Below are positions 19,401 to 31,011 of a stretch of DNA of 64,000 nucleotides, one piece after another. This DNA is from Deinococcus arcticus. Its GTDB lineage: Bacteria > Deinococcota > Deinococci > Deinococcales > Deinococcaceae. Numbering within the stretch: the first letter of the stretch is position 1; each line of letters opens with the position of its first letter. The notes under the pieces are model-generated. The model was not told where the DNA came from, did not search any database, and saw only the letters and a list, made by a program, of their open reading frames with translations. The stretch lies in assembly GCF_003028415.1 (NCBI RefSeq), contig NZ_PYSV01000002.1, positions 186,001 to 250,000 on the forward strand, read 5' to 3'. Made by a program: the position numbers and the translations under genes.

Positions 19401-19540
19401 GCGGGGTGATCAAAGCGCGCCTCGCTGGCCGCTGCGCCGCGCGCCACCCGCCGGTACAAACGGTAAAAGCCCCACAGGCCAAGGCCACCGGCCAGGAGGG
19501 CAAAGACGAAAAACAGAATCTGATGAACGAGGGGCAGCAA
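16445..19540 (-). CDS. Membrane (Fe-S) oxidoreductase with repetitive C-terminal tail
   Basis: 1031 residues from a TTG start (19538-19540) with AAGGAG upstream. Residues 1-270 hold about six membrane helices like the NarI/HdrE cytochrome part. Two ferredoxin clusters follow (CIQCNRCQDVCP and CTTCGACMQVCP), then two CCG domains (GCAASYDPG with CPHC, and HDPCYLGRHN with CCGAGG and CPFC). It resembles heterodisulfide-reductase/GlpC-type proteins that pass electrons between a soluble donor and quinone. From about residue 710 the sequence is Ala/Pro-rich, and from about 783 it holds seven repeats of the type RKAWAPKA, RRKWAPKG or RKKWTPKK. That tail is not part of the family core. Confidence 0.85.
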   Translation of the reverse strand: MLPLVHQILFFVFALLAGGLGLWGFYRLYRRVARGAAASEARFDHPAQRVLYAIRASLTQERTFRRRTWVSVLHSFIFYGFVYYLLVNVVDGLEGYIPFHIYSKDSPLLAGYNLLADVLSFLVLLGVLSLVIRRLFLPSKRDFRFTEKTLLHPLVRANYILRDSLIVSGFITFHVGSRVLGNAAKMVEESRVLGGYDSFQPLSSALGRVLFGGASEQAIEGWRIAGYWGALGSILAFLAYFPFSKHIHIFMAPLNYALKRPAGTGVLPPMKGLAEAMEAEEPKLGAEKLEDLEWPRLLDAYACIQCNRCQDVCPANATGKALSPAALEINKRMELNVIAAHPSPFTLKPAPFEAGASTAHPLLEYAINEESVWACTTCGACMQVCPVQDEQMLDIVDIRRHQVMVAGEFPPQLQTAFRGMERASNPWGISRDKRMEWAEGLKVPTIDENPEPDVIYWVGCAASYDPGAQKVARAFVQLLDRAGVNYAVLGKKEACTGDSARRAGNEFLYQQLAEENVATLNQVAPKLIVATCPHCMNAIGNEYRQLGGDYRTVHHTEYLETLVAAGQLPMEHLDQNVTYHDPCYLGRHNGVYDAPRSLITRMAGEVLELERSRENSFCCGAGGAQFWKEEEEGRERVSDNRFRELQARLDSAKEASEAFEQTGKVVAVGCPFCKAMMNSTPEKQKRDDIVVKDVAELMLESVQRASGEFVAPALTSDPAEVQADAAMTPNAALPMDRTGEAPAAGAPAAVVGETSADTLNAQPGSPVQNPDTQPEPQAAAPTPATRKAWAPRARADDVAPVPAAPATEAPARKAWAPKAQVDDVSPAPLAPAQTPADPSAPARKAWKPRAADDVSPAPVAPVSPAAPAAESAAPAPTAPARKAWAPKAKADVAPAGGELTPGEPAPAAQPPANVPQVSPAPEAPIPGERRKWAPKGTGAVASAPAPRAPEPVIAEAATAEVASAPEAPTTERRKWTPKSAAAAPAPDPAPPAANLAPTDAAPTASPTASPGEAPTDTSATGRKKWTPKKGG

Positions 19541-19642
19541 GAGGCAACTCCTTGGGGCAGAAGGGGGGGGGCGCGAAAATCTTGGACTCAGTGCAAACTA
19601 TAACGGATTCCGGCTGCCACCATCATGCCGGACCGCGCTGGT

Positions 19643-20263
19643 CTATTCGTGGGGCACGTCTCGGGTCAGGCCCAGATGAAAGACATAAAGATCGTCCTGG
19701 GGGGTCTCGGCGCCCTCCTCGAAATACTCGGCCATCAGGGCCGAGAGGCGAGTCGTCAGCTCCCGCGCTTTTTCCCTGGACAGTTGAATCACGCCCCAGT
19801 CATTCAGTGGCAGCGCTGGTGACGGCGCCTGCGGCTCGTCAATCTGCCAGGCGGCCACTTCCTGCCGCGTCACGAGGCCGCCGGGGGTTGATTTCAGCAG
19901 GACATACCAATCTTCCGAGACCCGGCGGTGTTCCCGCGTGTACCCCTGAAGCAGCCGGTTCCAGGCCGGGCGGTAGAGCGCCTCCAGCATGTCGTCCAGT
20001 GGCATCACCCGGGACGGATCAATCAGAAATTCCTGCGCGGCGGCCTGATAGCGGGCCGGGCGATCCTTGCCCACCTCTTCCAGAATGCCCAGGCGCACGA
20101 ACCGCTTGACCCAGTACCCCAGCGCGTTGTGTGAATACCCCGTCACTTCAGCCACCTGCGCCACGGTGCGCGCCTCGACCATAAACGGAGCCAGCAGTCG
20201 AATCTTGGCAATGTCCATGAGGACCTGAATTGCTTCGGGATCGACAATTTTAACGCGCTCCAT
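19643..20263 (-). CDS. Winged-helix (ArsR-like) transcriptional regulator
   Basis: 206 residues. Residues about 15-85 form a winged helix-turn-helix: IAKIRLLAPFMVEARTVAQVAEVTG, then HNALGYWVKRFVRLGILEEV as recognition helix and wing. The remaining 120 residues (DDMLEALYRPAWNRLLQGY, EDWYVLLKSTPGG, and an acidic C-terminus) form an unknown, probably ligand- or partner-sensing domain. A TAGACT box 6 nt before the ATG gives a leaderless transcript. It is divergent from a tiny secreted-peptide gene only 82 bases away, so it may control that gene. Confidence 0.75.
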   Translation of the reverse strand: MERVKIVDPEAIQVLMDIAKIRLLAPFMVEARTVAQVAEVTGYSHNALGYWVKRFVRLGILEEVGKDRPARYQAAAQEFLIDPSRVMPLDDMLEALYRPAWNRLLQGYTREHRRVSEDWYVLLKSTPGGLVTRQEVAAWQIDEPQAPSPALPLNDWGVIQLSREKARELTTRLSALMAEYFEEGAETPQDDLYVFHLGLTRDVPHE

Positions 20264-20345
20264 TGGAAAAGTCTACAGATTCTTTTGTGTTAGATGACCC
20301 GTAGGATGGTTCACGCACCTATCCACTCTGACCCCGGAGGAACCC
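20264..20345. promoter_or_regulatory. Divergent promoter region, regulator/secreted peptide
   Basis: Minus strand: TAGACT at 20270-20275, 6 nt from the regulator ATG. Plus strand: TAGGAT at 20302-20307 is a possible -10 box, with TTCTTT about 16 bp upstream as a weak -35, giving a leader of some 35 nt with a GGAGG ribosome site just before ATG 20346. The segment between holds the short inverted words GGAT and ATCC flanking 13 nt, a possible operator. Confidence 0.4.
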
Positions 20346-20489
20346 ATGCAAAAGATCCGCTCACTTCTGGCCAGGCTCCTGATGCTGGCTGTCGCCGCCT
20401 CGGCCCTGGGCACCACCTCTGTGTCGGCCAGTGCCCTTCACACCGATGGGATCTGGACCTGTCGCTCACCCGCCTGCGAAGACAAGTAA
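20346..20489 (+). CDS. Small secreted peptide (47 aa)
   Basis: ATG 20346 follows a perfect GGAGG ribosome site at ideal spacing. The 47 codons encode a textbook signal peptide (MQKIRSLLARLLMLAVAASA, ending in an AxA site near SVSASA), leaving a predicted mature peptide of about 17 residues, LHTDGIWTCRSPACEDK, with two cysteines five positions apart. I know no family for it. It sits 82 bases from a divergent winged-helix regulator, the usual layout of a peptide signal and its regulator. The stop codon is at the left edge of a dispersed repeat, so truncation of a longer gene is an alternative. Confidence 0.6.
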   Translation: MQKIRSLLARLLMLAVAASALGTTSVSASALHTDGIWTCRSPACEDK

Positions 20490-20592
20490 TTCGGACTGCC
20501 GTCCATTCCCGGAAATCCGCATTTATTCCTGCGCCCTCCGGTCGAAAAAATTCCGTAACACATGACGGGATTTTTCGGAAGCCGTATAACCC
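20488..20592 (+). repeat. Dispersed repeat family 1, copy B
   Basis: Shares GGTCGAAAAAATTCCGTAAC and the following hairpin partner (TGACGG, then ATTTTTCGGAA) with 54467-54628, and ends in GCCGTATAA, matching the ATACG-type terminus of the other copies. The inverted repeat inside is a strong hairpin. It begins at the stop codon of the secreted peptide gene. Confidence 0.7.
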
Positions 20593-20609
20593 AGCTTCAA
20601 TTTTCCCCT

Positions 20610-20646
20610 CCGTCGCCGCCCGCCTGTCACGGCGGCGACGGTTTTC
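20610..20646 (+). terminator. Intrinsic terminator
   Basis: Perfect 11-bp stem CCGTCGCCGCC (20610-20620) and GGCGGCGACGG (20631-20641) followed by TTTTCT. It ends transcription of the secreted-peptide unit before the next gene. Confidence 0.75.
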
Positions 20647-20679
20647 TATGCCCATCTTTTTCCCTGTAAGGAGACCCCT

Positions 20680-21225
20680 ATGCGCCACACCCTGCTGACC
20701 ACCGCCGCCCTGCTGCCACTGCTGCTTGCCGCCTGCACCGGCGGAGGCGGCGCCCCGGCCCCCACGCCCGGCCCGACCCCCAACCCCACGCCGAACCCAG
20801 CGCCGAATCCTGGCCCCGGCTCAGCCATCACCACCCGTCTGGCGGCCTGCCCGCAGGTGATGAACAGTTCTGACCCGGCGGCCAGCGCCTGCCTGGCCGG
20901 CACCTACAGCGGAAAAACGCTGGCGAACGCCCCCTGCACGGTGACCATCCGCGCCGACGGCAGTTACGACTTTGATACGCCTACCCTCAAGTACACGCAT
21001 ACGCCCTCTGCCTCGGCCATCCGCATCTTCACCCATCAGGTCAATGTGGGGCCCACGCACATGCTGATCTGGCTGCTCAGCGACAGTTCCTCGGCCAACC
21101 CCGCCTACGAGATGGATTTCAAGGCCCAGTTCGGCACCTACGCCCAGCCCCCGCAACTGACCCTGGAAGGCACCCAGCGCATTGGCAACGCGCAGACCAG
21201 CGCCAGCTGCGTACTTCCCCTGTAA
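20680..21225 (+). CDS. Hypothetical lipoprotein with Pro-rich linker
   Basis: 181 residues. Signal peptide ends in LLLAAC (lipobox), then GGGGAPAPTPGPTPNPTPNP, a proline/asparagine linker to about residue 46, then a small domain of about 130 residues with four cysteines (AACPQV, ASACLAG, NAPCTVTIR, SASCVLP) probably paired. The pattern CLAGTYSGKT...CTVTIRADGSYDF suggests a small beta-barrel seen in other Deinococcus lipoproteins, but I cannot name it. AAGGAG ribosome site. It follows the terminator, so it has its own promoter or depends on read-through. Confidence 0.7.
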   Translation: MRHTLLTTAALLPLLLAACTGGGGAPAPTPGPTPNPTPNPAPNPGPGSAITTRLAACPQVMNSSDPAASACLAGTYSGKTLANAPCTVTIRADGSYDFDTPTLKYTHTPSASAIRIFTHQVNVGPTHMLIWLLSDSSSANPAYEMDFKAQFGTYAQPPQLTLEGTQRIGNAQTSASCVLPL

Positions 21226-21292
21226 CCTCTCCCCTCTCTCCCGTGCCCGCAGCCTTCACCGGTCTGCGGGCGCCTGCACGTGGCCCGTGCGC

Positions 21293-21298
21293 TACCCT
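21293..21298 (+). promoter_or_regulatory. Leaderless promoter of the MoxR operon
   Basis: TACCCT lies 7 nt before GTG 21306, which fixes that GTG as the start codon and marks the beginning of the five-gene unit. Confidence 0.6.
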
Positions 21299-21305
21299 GC
21301 CCCTT

Positions 21306-22328
<1,023 letters not shown>

Positions 22329-22371
22329 GACCAGTGGCCACGAGGACAGGGCAGATGACCAGGGGGAACGG

Positions 22372-23085
22372 GTGACGGCCCTGTTGGCGGGCGCGCTGAC
22401 CCTGCTCATCTTTGTCTGGTTGATCGGGCTTCCTCTTCTCGCCGCCCTGACCGAGCCACAGGAGCGGGCCTTTCGCAAGACCAGGCTGTATGCCACCCTG
22501 CTGGTCTTCCACCTGATCTCTATTGGCGTGCTGCTGGTTCTGTCTGATCGTTTGAGCGTGCCAGACATGGACAGCCATGTGCTTCCACTCGCGGCGCTGG
22601 CTTCGCTCACCACTTTTCTTATTTTCCCGGCCATCGCGGGCGCACTGACGGGCACCGCCAGCTTTGCGCCCGCCATGGCCCTGGTGGTGGGGGCTGGTTT
22701 TCCGATTCTGCTGCTTATCTCGGCGCCCACGATCTACGAAGGCATCTCCCTGTTGCTGGGCCCACCACTGCAGACGCAGGTCGTGACCCAGGTGGGCTAT
22801 GAACAGGAAGGGGGCTACCACTACGCGCTGCTCGCCAGCGCCGAGGAGGAAAAAGTGGTGTCCAAGGCGTTTTACCAGGAGTTGGCCGCGCTTCCCAAGC
22901 CGGCGGCTGTCCAACTGGCCAGTTTCGGTGGGGCCGCCTACAGCGCCCAGGAACTGGCAGTGCCATCACAACACCGTGGGCTTTTGCGCCAGCAGCTGCT
23001 CATGGTGGCCTACCTTCTGAGCCTGCCGCTGCTGAGCGCCCTCTTCACCCGCGTACCTGCTGGCAGTGCGACGAGGACCGCATGA
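22372..23085 (+). CDS. Hypothetical four-helix membrane protein
   Basis: 237 residues from GTG 22372 with AGGGGGAA upstream. Hydrophobic segments at about residues 2-23, 38-58, 66-90 and 98-120, with a fifth near 212-230. Between the fourth and fifth is a soluble part (residues 125-210, SAEEEKVVSKAFYQELAALP). I recognise no family. It lies 43 bases after the ATPase gene and overlaps the HExxH/VWA gene by 4 nt (ATGA), so it belongs to the unit and could anchor it to the membrane. Confidence 0.7.
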   Translation: MTALLAGALTLLIFVWLIGLPLLAALTEPQERAFRKTRLYATLLVFHLISIGVLLVLSDRLSVPDMDSHVLPLAALASLTTFLIFPAIAGALTGTASFAPAMALVVGAGFPILLLISAPTIYEGISLLLGPPLQTQVVTQVGYEQEGGYHYALLASAEEEKVVSKAFYQELAALPKPAAVQLASFGGAAYSAQELAVPSQHRGLLRQQLLMVAYLLSLPLLSALFTRVPAGSATRTA

Positions 23086-24200
23086 CCCCCGACTTCCAGC
23101 GCCTGATTTCCGGCTCGCGCCTGCGGCTGCGGGGCAAGTCGGCGTTCTTTGCCACGCTGCTGCTGCACGCGGAATTCGTGCCCTCGCGCGAGGTGGCGGC
23201 GGCGGGCACCGACGGCGAGCGCGTGTATGTAAACCCCGAGGTGGCGGCCAGCCTACCCCCTGACGTGCTGGACGGCCTGCTGCTGCACGAGGTCTTGCAC
23301 GCGGCGCTGTCGCATGTGGAGCGGCGCGGGCCGCGCGAGAAGAAGCGCTGGAACAGGTCGGCTGACCTGATCGTGAACGGCATGGTGGCGGCGGCCGGGC
23401 TGCCCACGCCTCCGCAGTCCCGGCGCGACGAGCACCTGGAGCGCTTAAGCGTGGAAGAGGTCTACACCGCGCTGGAGGGCGAAGCCGAGGGCGACGGCGA
23501 CGAGGACGGCGACGACCTGCTGGACGCCCCGCCCGGCGACGCGCCCCCCAAGCAGGGCAAGCCCGGCCAGAGCGTGGCGCGGCAGTGGCAGCAGGCGCTG
23601 GCCCAGGCCCGCAGCGTGGACGCCATGAGCGGCGGCAAGGGCGACGATCCCCTGGGCCTGCACCGCGAACTGATGCGCCTGGCTCCGGCGCGACTGGACT
23701 GGCGGGCACACCTGTGGCGCTTTCTGGCACGCACGCCGGTGGATTTTGGCGGCTTTGACCGCCGCTTTGTGGGGCGGGGCCTGTACCTTGAAGCGCTGGA
23801 CGACGAGTCGCTGCGCGCCCTGATTGCCGTGGACACCTCGGGCAGTGTGGACGACGACGCGGTGCGGGCCCTGGTGGGCGAGGTGCAGGGGGTGCTGGGG
23901 GCCTATCCGCATGTCAAGGCCACCCTCTACTACGCCGATACCGAGGCCTACGGACCGCACGACCTGAGCCCCGGCGGCCCCATTCCGACCCCCCAGGGCG
24001 GCGGCGGGACCGATTTCCGGCCCATCTTCCGCCTGCTGGACGAGCACGAGCCGGACGTGCTGGTGTACCTCACCGACGGCTACGGCGATTTTCCCGAGCA
24101 GGCCCCCCGCACGCCCACGCTGTGGGTGGTGCCGCCCGGCGGCCTGGAAGACGAGGGCTTTCCCTTTGGCGAGGTGCTGCGTCTGGAAGAACACGGGTGA
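23082..24200 (+). CDS. DUF2201-type putative metallopeptidase with VWA-like domain
   Basis: 372 residues. Residues 1-130 hold a zinc-protease helix LLLHEVLHAALSH (His69, Glu70, His73, and His78 as possible further ligand). An acidic linker follows (GEAEGDGDEDGDDLLD), then a C-terminal VWA-like half with the MIDAS sequence AVDTSGSVDD (Asp251) and a second acidic loop VYLTDGYGDF. This is the DUF2201 architecture. It is the natural partner of the MoxR ATPase encoded upstream. Its substrate is unknown. It overlaps both neighbours by 4 nt (ATGA, GTGA). Confidence 0.88.
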   Translation: MTPDFQRLISGSRLRLRGKSAFFATLLLHAEFVPSREVAAAGTDGERVYVNPEVAASLPPDVLDGLLLHEVLHAALSHVERRGPREKKRWNRSADLIVNGMVAAAGLPTPPQSRRDEHLERLSVEEVYTALEGEAEGDGDEDGDDLLDAPPGDAPPKQGKPGQSVARQWQQALAQARSVDAMSGGKGDDPLGLHRELMRLAPARLDWRAHLWRFLARTPVDFGGFDRRFVGRGLYLEALDDESLRALIAVDTSGSVDDDAVRALVGEVQGVLGAYPHVKATLYYADTEAYGPHDLSPGGPIPTPQGGGGTDFRPIFRLLDEHEPDVLVYLTDGYGDFPEQAPRTPTLWVVPPGGLEDEGFPFGEVLRLEEHG

Positions 24201-25036
24201 AGGCCACCAGCCGCCCCGAAAGCTTCCAGCCCAGCCTAACGCTGGCGCCTGGCGAGGACGCGGCGTGGGTTCTCTTTGACGGGCCCCGCCTGCTGCTGGG
24301 GGCAAACGGCACGCTGCCGCACGGGCCCCTCCCCTTTGCTGTAGAAGACGTGACGCCGCTGGGCACGCTGCACGGCCAGCCCTTCTTTGCTGCTGGGCTG
24401 GCTGGCGACCTGCCCACCGGCTTCGAAGCCCTGCCCCTGCGCGCGGGCCTGACCCGCCTCCCCGAAGTGCAGATGGGGCTGGCCGGGTACGCGGCGCAAC
24501 TGATTGACTTTGCCCGCACCCACCGTTTCTGTGGGCGCTGCGGGGCCCCTCTGACCGAAGCCGGCCACGAACGCGCCCGCACCTGCCCGGCGTGCGGCCT
24601 CACGGTCTACCCGCGTGTGGCGCCCGTGGTGATGGTGCTGATCCGGCGCGGCCAGGGCCCACAGACGGAACTGTTGCTGGCGCGCGGCCCCCACTTTGCC
24701 CCCGGTGTGTACTCGGCGCTGGCAGGCTTTGTGGAACCCTCGGAAACCCTGGAGGCCGCCGCGCACCGCGAAGTGCTGGAAGAGGTGGGCGTGCGCATTG
24801 AGCACCTGCGCTATGTGGGCAGCCAGCCCTGGCCCTTTCCGCACTCGCTGATGATGGGCTTTGAAGCCGAGTACACAGGCGGCGACGTGGTGCCGCAGCC
24901 CGGCGAGATTGAAGACGCGCGCTGGTTTCCGGTGGACCGCCTGCCGGGGTTGCCAGGGCCCTTCAGCATTGCGCGCACCCTGATAGACCGGGCGGTGGGT
25001 CAGGCGCAGGGCCACGTGGCATCATCGGGCCCATGA
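24197..25036 (+). CDS. nudC: NAD+ diphosphatase / RNA deNADding enzyme NudC
   Basis: 279 residues from GTG 24197, overlapping the previous stop (GTGA). The zinc ribbon is visible (FCGRCGAPL from Cys112, and CPACGLTVYPR), then the Nudix box GFVEPSETLEAAAHREVLEE, and the NudC-specific SQPWPFPHSLMMGF. It cleaves NAD(H) to NMN plus AMP and can remove NAD caps from RNA. A start further upstream in the same frame is open but would run into the preceding gene. Its place inside a MoxR/VWA unit is unusual. Confidence 0.93.
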   Translation: MKATSRPESFQPSLTLAPGEDAAWVLFDGPRLLLGANGTLPHGPLPFAVEDVTPLGTLHGQPFFAAGLAGDLPTGFEALPLRAGLTRLPEVQMGLAGYAAQLIDFARTHRFCGRCGAPLTEAGHERARTCPACGLTVYPRVAPVVMVLIRRGQGPQTELLLARGPHFAPGVYSALAGFVEPSETLEAAAHREVLEEVGVRIEHLRYVGSQPWPFPHSLMMGFEAEYTGGDVVPQPGEIEDARWFPVDRLPGLPGPFSIARTLIDRAVGQAQGHVASSGP

Positions 25037-26436
25037 CCACCGAACTGGACCCGCGCACCCTCACCATTCTGGGGGTCGAGGGCGCGCTGGAGGCCGCCGC
25101 CGCCCCGCGTGCCAGCGCTGAAACCCTGGGTGGCCTCTCCGCTCACCCGGACAGCCGCGTGCGCGCCCTGGTGGCCCGGCACCCCAACACCCCCCCGGAC
25201 GTGCTGGGCGCCCTGGCCGCGGCCTACCCCGAGGCGGTGCTGGCCAACCCCGGCCTGCCTCTGCTGCGGCTGGCGCGCCCGGGCCTGCTGGGCAGCTTTC
25301 CAGCCGACGGCGTGGTGGCGCTGCTGAATACCCCCAGCGCACCCGGCTGGGTGACCGACGCCGCGCTGCGACACGAGGACTACGCAGTACGCACCGCCCT
25401 GGCCGCCCGCCCGGACCTGGGCCCGGAACGGGTAGCGGCCCTGGCCCAGGACGCCGGCTGGCAGATCCGCGAGGCGGTGGCGCGGCGCGAGCCCCTACCA
25501 GAAGCCCTGGTGCGCCAGCTGGCCGCTGACGACGATTACGACGTGCGCAAGGCGGTGGCCCTGCGCCCAGAACTGCCCGGCGACGTGCTGCGCACCCTGG
25601 TCACCGACGGGCACGGCATGGTGCGCGCCGCCGTGGCCCGCCGCCTGGACCTGCCGCTGGACTGCCTGATCACCCTGGCTGCCGACGGCGACCCGGACGT
25701 GCTGGCCACCCTGGCGCGGCGCGTGGACCTGCCCCGCAACGTGCGCACGTGGCTGGCAGGCAGCGACGACCCGGCGGTGCGCGCCGCAGCCCTGCAGGGC
25801 TGGACCGTGCCGCCCGCATGGCTGGCCCGCGCCGAGCAGGACGCCGACCCCGACGTGCGCGCCGCCCTGGCCCGCCGCCCGGACACGCCCCCTGTGACCC
25901 TGGTGCGTCTGGCCGCCGACGAGGCCGAAGCCGTGCGCCGCGCCGTGCTGGAGCGCCACGACCTGCCCGACGAGGCGGTGCTGGCCCTGGCCCGCGCCCC
26001 CGAGGCCGACATTCGCCTGCATGTGGCGAGTGCCGAGGGCCTGAGTGACGCGGTGCTGGACACGCTGCTGCGTGACCCCGACGCCAACGTGCGCACCGTG
26101 CTGGCCGTGCGCCCCGACCTGGGCCCCGCGCGCCTGACCACCCTGGCCGCCGACCCCCACGCCGAGGTGCGCCGGGCCGTGGCCTACGCGCCCACCACGC
26201 CCCCGGAGACCCTGGCCGCCCTGGCAAGCGACCCCAACGCCGGGGTGCGCCGGGCCGCTGCGCGTCACCCGGCGCTGCCCGCCCCCGCCCAGGAGGCCCT
26301 GCGCAACGACCCAGACGAGGGCGTGCGCCTTGCGCTGGCGGGCCGGGCCGACCTCTCCCCTGCCCTGCGCGCGGCCCTGGCCGGGGACCCTGATCCCAGC
26401 GTGCGTGCTGAACTGGAGGGGCCCTCCGCCGAATGA
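25033..26436 (+). CDS. Tandem 26-residue helical-repeat (LRV/HEAT-like) protein
   Basis: 467 residues, almost entirely about fourteen tandem repeats with a 26-residue period from about residue 45 to the end. Each starts like DVRKAVALRPELP and ends like LRTLAADPDA: two short helices with conserved Val-Arg, Ala, Arg-Pro-Asp-Leu-Pro and Leu positions, as in leucine-rich-repeat variants. No Cys cluster is present at the N-terminus, unlike iron-sulfur LRV proteins. It should form a right-handed solenoid for protein or nucleic acid binding. It overlaps nudC by ATGA and is the last gene of the MoxR unit. Confidence 0.85.
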   Translation: MTTELDPRTLTILGVEGALEAAAAPRASAETLGGLSAHPDSRVRALVARHPNTPPDVLGALAAAYPEAVLANPGLPLLRLARPGLLGSFPADGVVALLNTPSAPGWVTDAALRHEDYAVRTALAARPDLGPERVAALAQDAGWQIREAVARREPLPEALVRQLAADDDYDVRKAVALRPELPGDVLRTLVTDGHGMVRAAVARRLDLPLDCLITLAADGDPDVLATLARRVDLPRNVRTWLAGSDDPAVRAAALQGWTVPPAWLARAEQDADPDVRAALARRPDTPPVTLVRLAADEAEAVRRAVLERHDLPDEAVLALARAPEADIRLHVASAEGLSDAVLDTLLRDPDANVRTVLAVRPDLGPARLTTLAADPHAEVRRAVAYAPTTPPETLAALASDPNAGVRRAAARHPALPAPAQEALRNDPDEGVRLALAGRADLSPALRAALAGDPDPSVRAELEGPSAE

Positions 26437-26508
26437 CCGACGCGCAGGGCCGGCCGTGACCCCCACACGGCCCCCATGACCGATCTTCGCCTGCCCCTGG
26501 GGGGCCTG

Positions 26509-26640
26509 ATACGGGACTACTCTGATTCCAAAGCATATTGGGAAGAGCGCAAATATGCTTTTCCATCGCCGTAGTCCCGTATTTTCTCGTGTTCGCTCCG
26601 CTCAGGCTCGCCTTCGGCTCACCTGAGTTCCGTATGAAGT
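26509..26640 (-). repeat. Dispersed repeat family 2, copy 2
   Basis: ATACGGGACTAC (26509-26520) is perfectly inverted at 26571-26582, and within it AAGCATATT and AATATGCTT form a nested inverted repeat. The flank to 26640 carries GCTCGCCTTCGGCTCACCTG, the reverse of the 3618-3756 copy. Its last bases (CCGTATGAAG) contain the ATG of the following Nudix pseudogene. Confidence 0.75.
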
Positions 26641-27077
26641 TCAGCGTTCGCGTGGCCATTGTCTGCACCCGGAACAGGCACCTGCTCACCAACACCGGCC
26701 CGGGCGAATTTGGCGCTGGCTTTCACTTTCTGCCCGGCGGCACGGTGGCCGTGAACGAGGACACCCTCAATGCCGCGCGGCGCGAGTAGCAGGAGGAGGT
26801 GGGGGTGGCGCCGGGGCCGCTTCGGCTGGTGGGGGTGGTGGAGAACTTTTTCGGGCCGCCGGAAAAGCGGCAGCACGAGCTGGGGTTTTACTACCACATG
26901 GACGCGCCGGCTGACGTTCCTGATGGGGTGTTTGCCACGCTGGACCATGCCGGGGTGAGCTGTCAGTGGGTGGCGTTTGGGGCATTGGCGGAGGCGGCGG
27001 TGTATCCGTTGGTGGTGAGGGAACTTTTGGAGGTGCCTGTGGGGGTGGTGCGGCATTTTGTGAATCGGGAAGGGTAG
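26634..27077 (+). pseudogene. Nudix hydrolase interrupted by an in-frame TAG
   Basis: A 147-codon reading frame from ATG 26634 to 27077 stays in one frame except for a single TAG at 26787-26789. The stop falls inside the Nudix box: GGTVAVNEDTLNAARRE, stop, QEEVGV, replacing the hydrophobic residue before EE. The rest looks intact (LVGVVENFFG, HELGFYYHMD, CQWVAF). A single base change from a leucine codon (TTG) would explain it. It could be a recent pseudogene, a sequencing error or a read-through codon. The start ATG is supplied by the end of a repeat element. Confidence 0.75.
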
Positions 27078-27114
27078 GGGCTTCTGATTCGTGAGGTGTT
27101 GGGCGATGAGGGTT

Positions 27115-27615
27115 GCGGGTTGGCCCCACCCCCCCAGCCCCCCTACCCCGGAGGGGCAGGGGGGAGCGGCGCTGCGCTGGCAAACGTTGACTAACGATTT
27201 GGGGCGGCCCGGCTTCGCCCCGCGTTGTACGCCGTGGTCCGCCTCCGCCCATCGCCGTACGCCCGCGCGCTGCGCGCACGACGGCTTCCGTTGCTTGCCC
27301 CGTAAAGGTGACAGGTGGGGACACTTCAGGCACGAGGTTCTACTTTGAAAGGCAGCAGGAGCGTCGGCCTCTTTTGCCTTTCAAAGTAGAACCCTCTGGG
27401 CCGCACCAAGAGACCTTGCCCCAGTACCGCCCAGGTCCAGACGAGGCCGTCGTGCGCGCAGCGTGCGGGCCATTGCGCGTCATCAGCGGATGGCGTCGAA
27501 GCCGGACACGTCACTTGGTCGAGCAACCCCAGCCGACTTCAGTAGAAACTCTTGCCCAGTGCCAACGCTTGCTCCCCCCTGCCCCTCCGGGGTAGGGGGG
27601 CTGGGGCCAACCCGC
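27115..27615. repeat. Imperfect palindrome of about 500 bp
   Basis: Three nested arm pairs share one centre near 27365. The outer arms, 27115-27167 and 27571-27615, match over 45 nt apart from one 8-nt insertion. The middle arms, 27261-27285 and 27446-27470, match at 24 of 25. The inner arms GGTTCTACTTTGAAAGGC (27336-27353) and its inverse (27376-27393) match at 18 of 18, with a 22-nt loop. No convincing coding sequence is present. It fills the gap between the Nudix pseudogene and the helicase gene. Confidence 0.8.
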
Positions 27616-27637
27616 GACGAAACTGAAAAATCTTCCT

Positions 27638-30904
<3,267 letters not shown>

Positions 30905-31011
30905 GGGCGGATTGTATCAGGCACGGTTCTGTTCCAGGCGTAATCAGCGGCGGCGGGTGTCTCTGGGCAGGGCACGCCTTTTGCTGCACCTAACCCTGCT
31001 ACGCTCCTGCG

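Noticed and set aside
27078..27637. Intact insertion sequence between the Nudix pseudogene and uvrD
   Set aside because: Inverted arms exist, but no transposase frame or fragment is visible between them.
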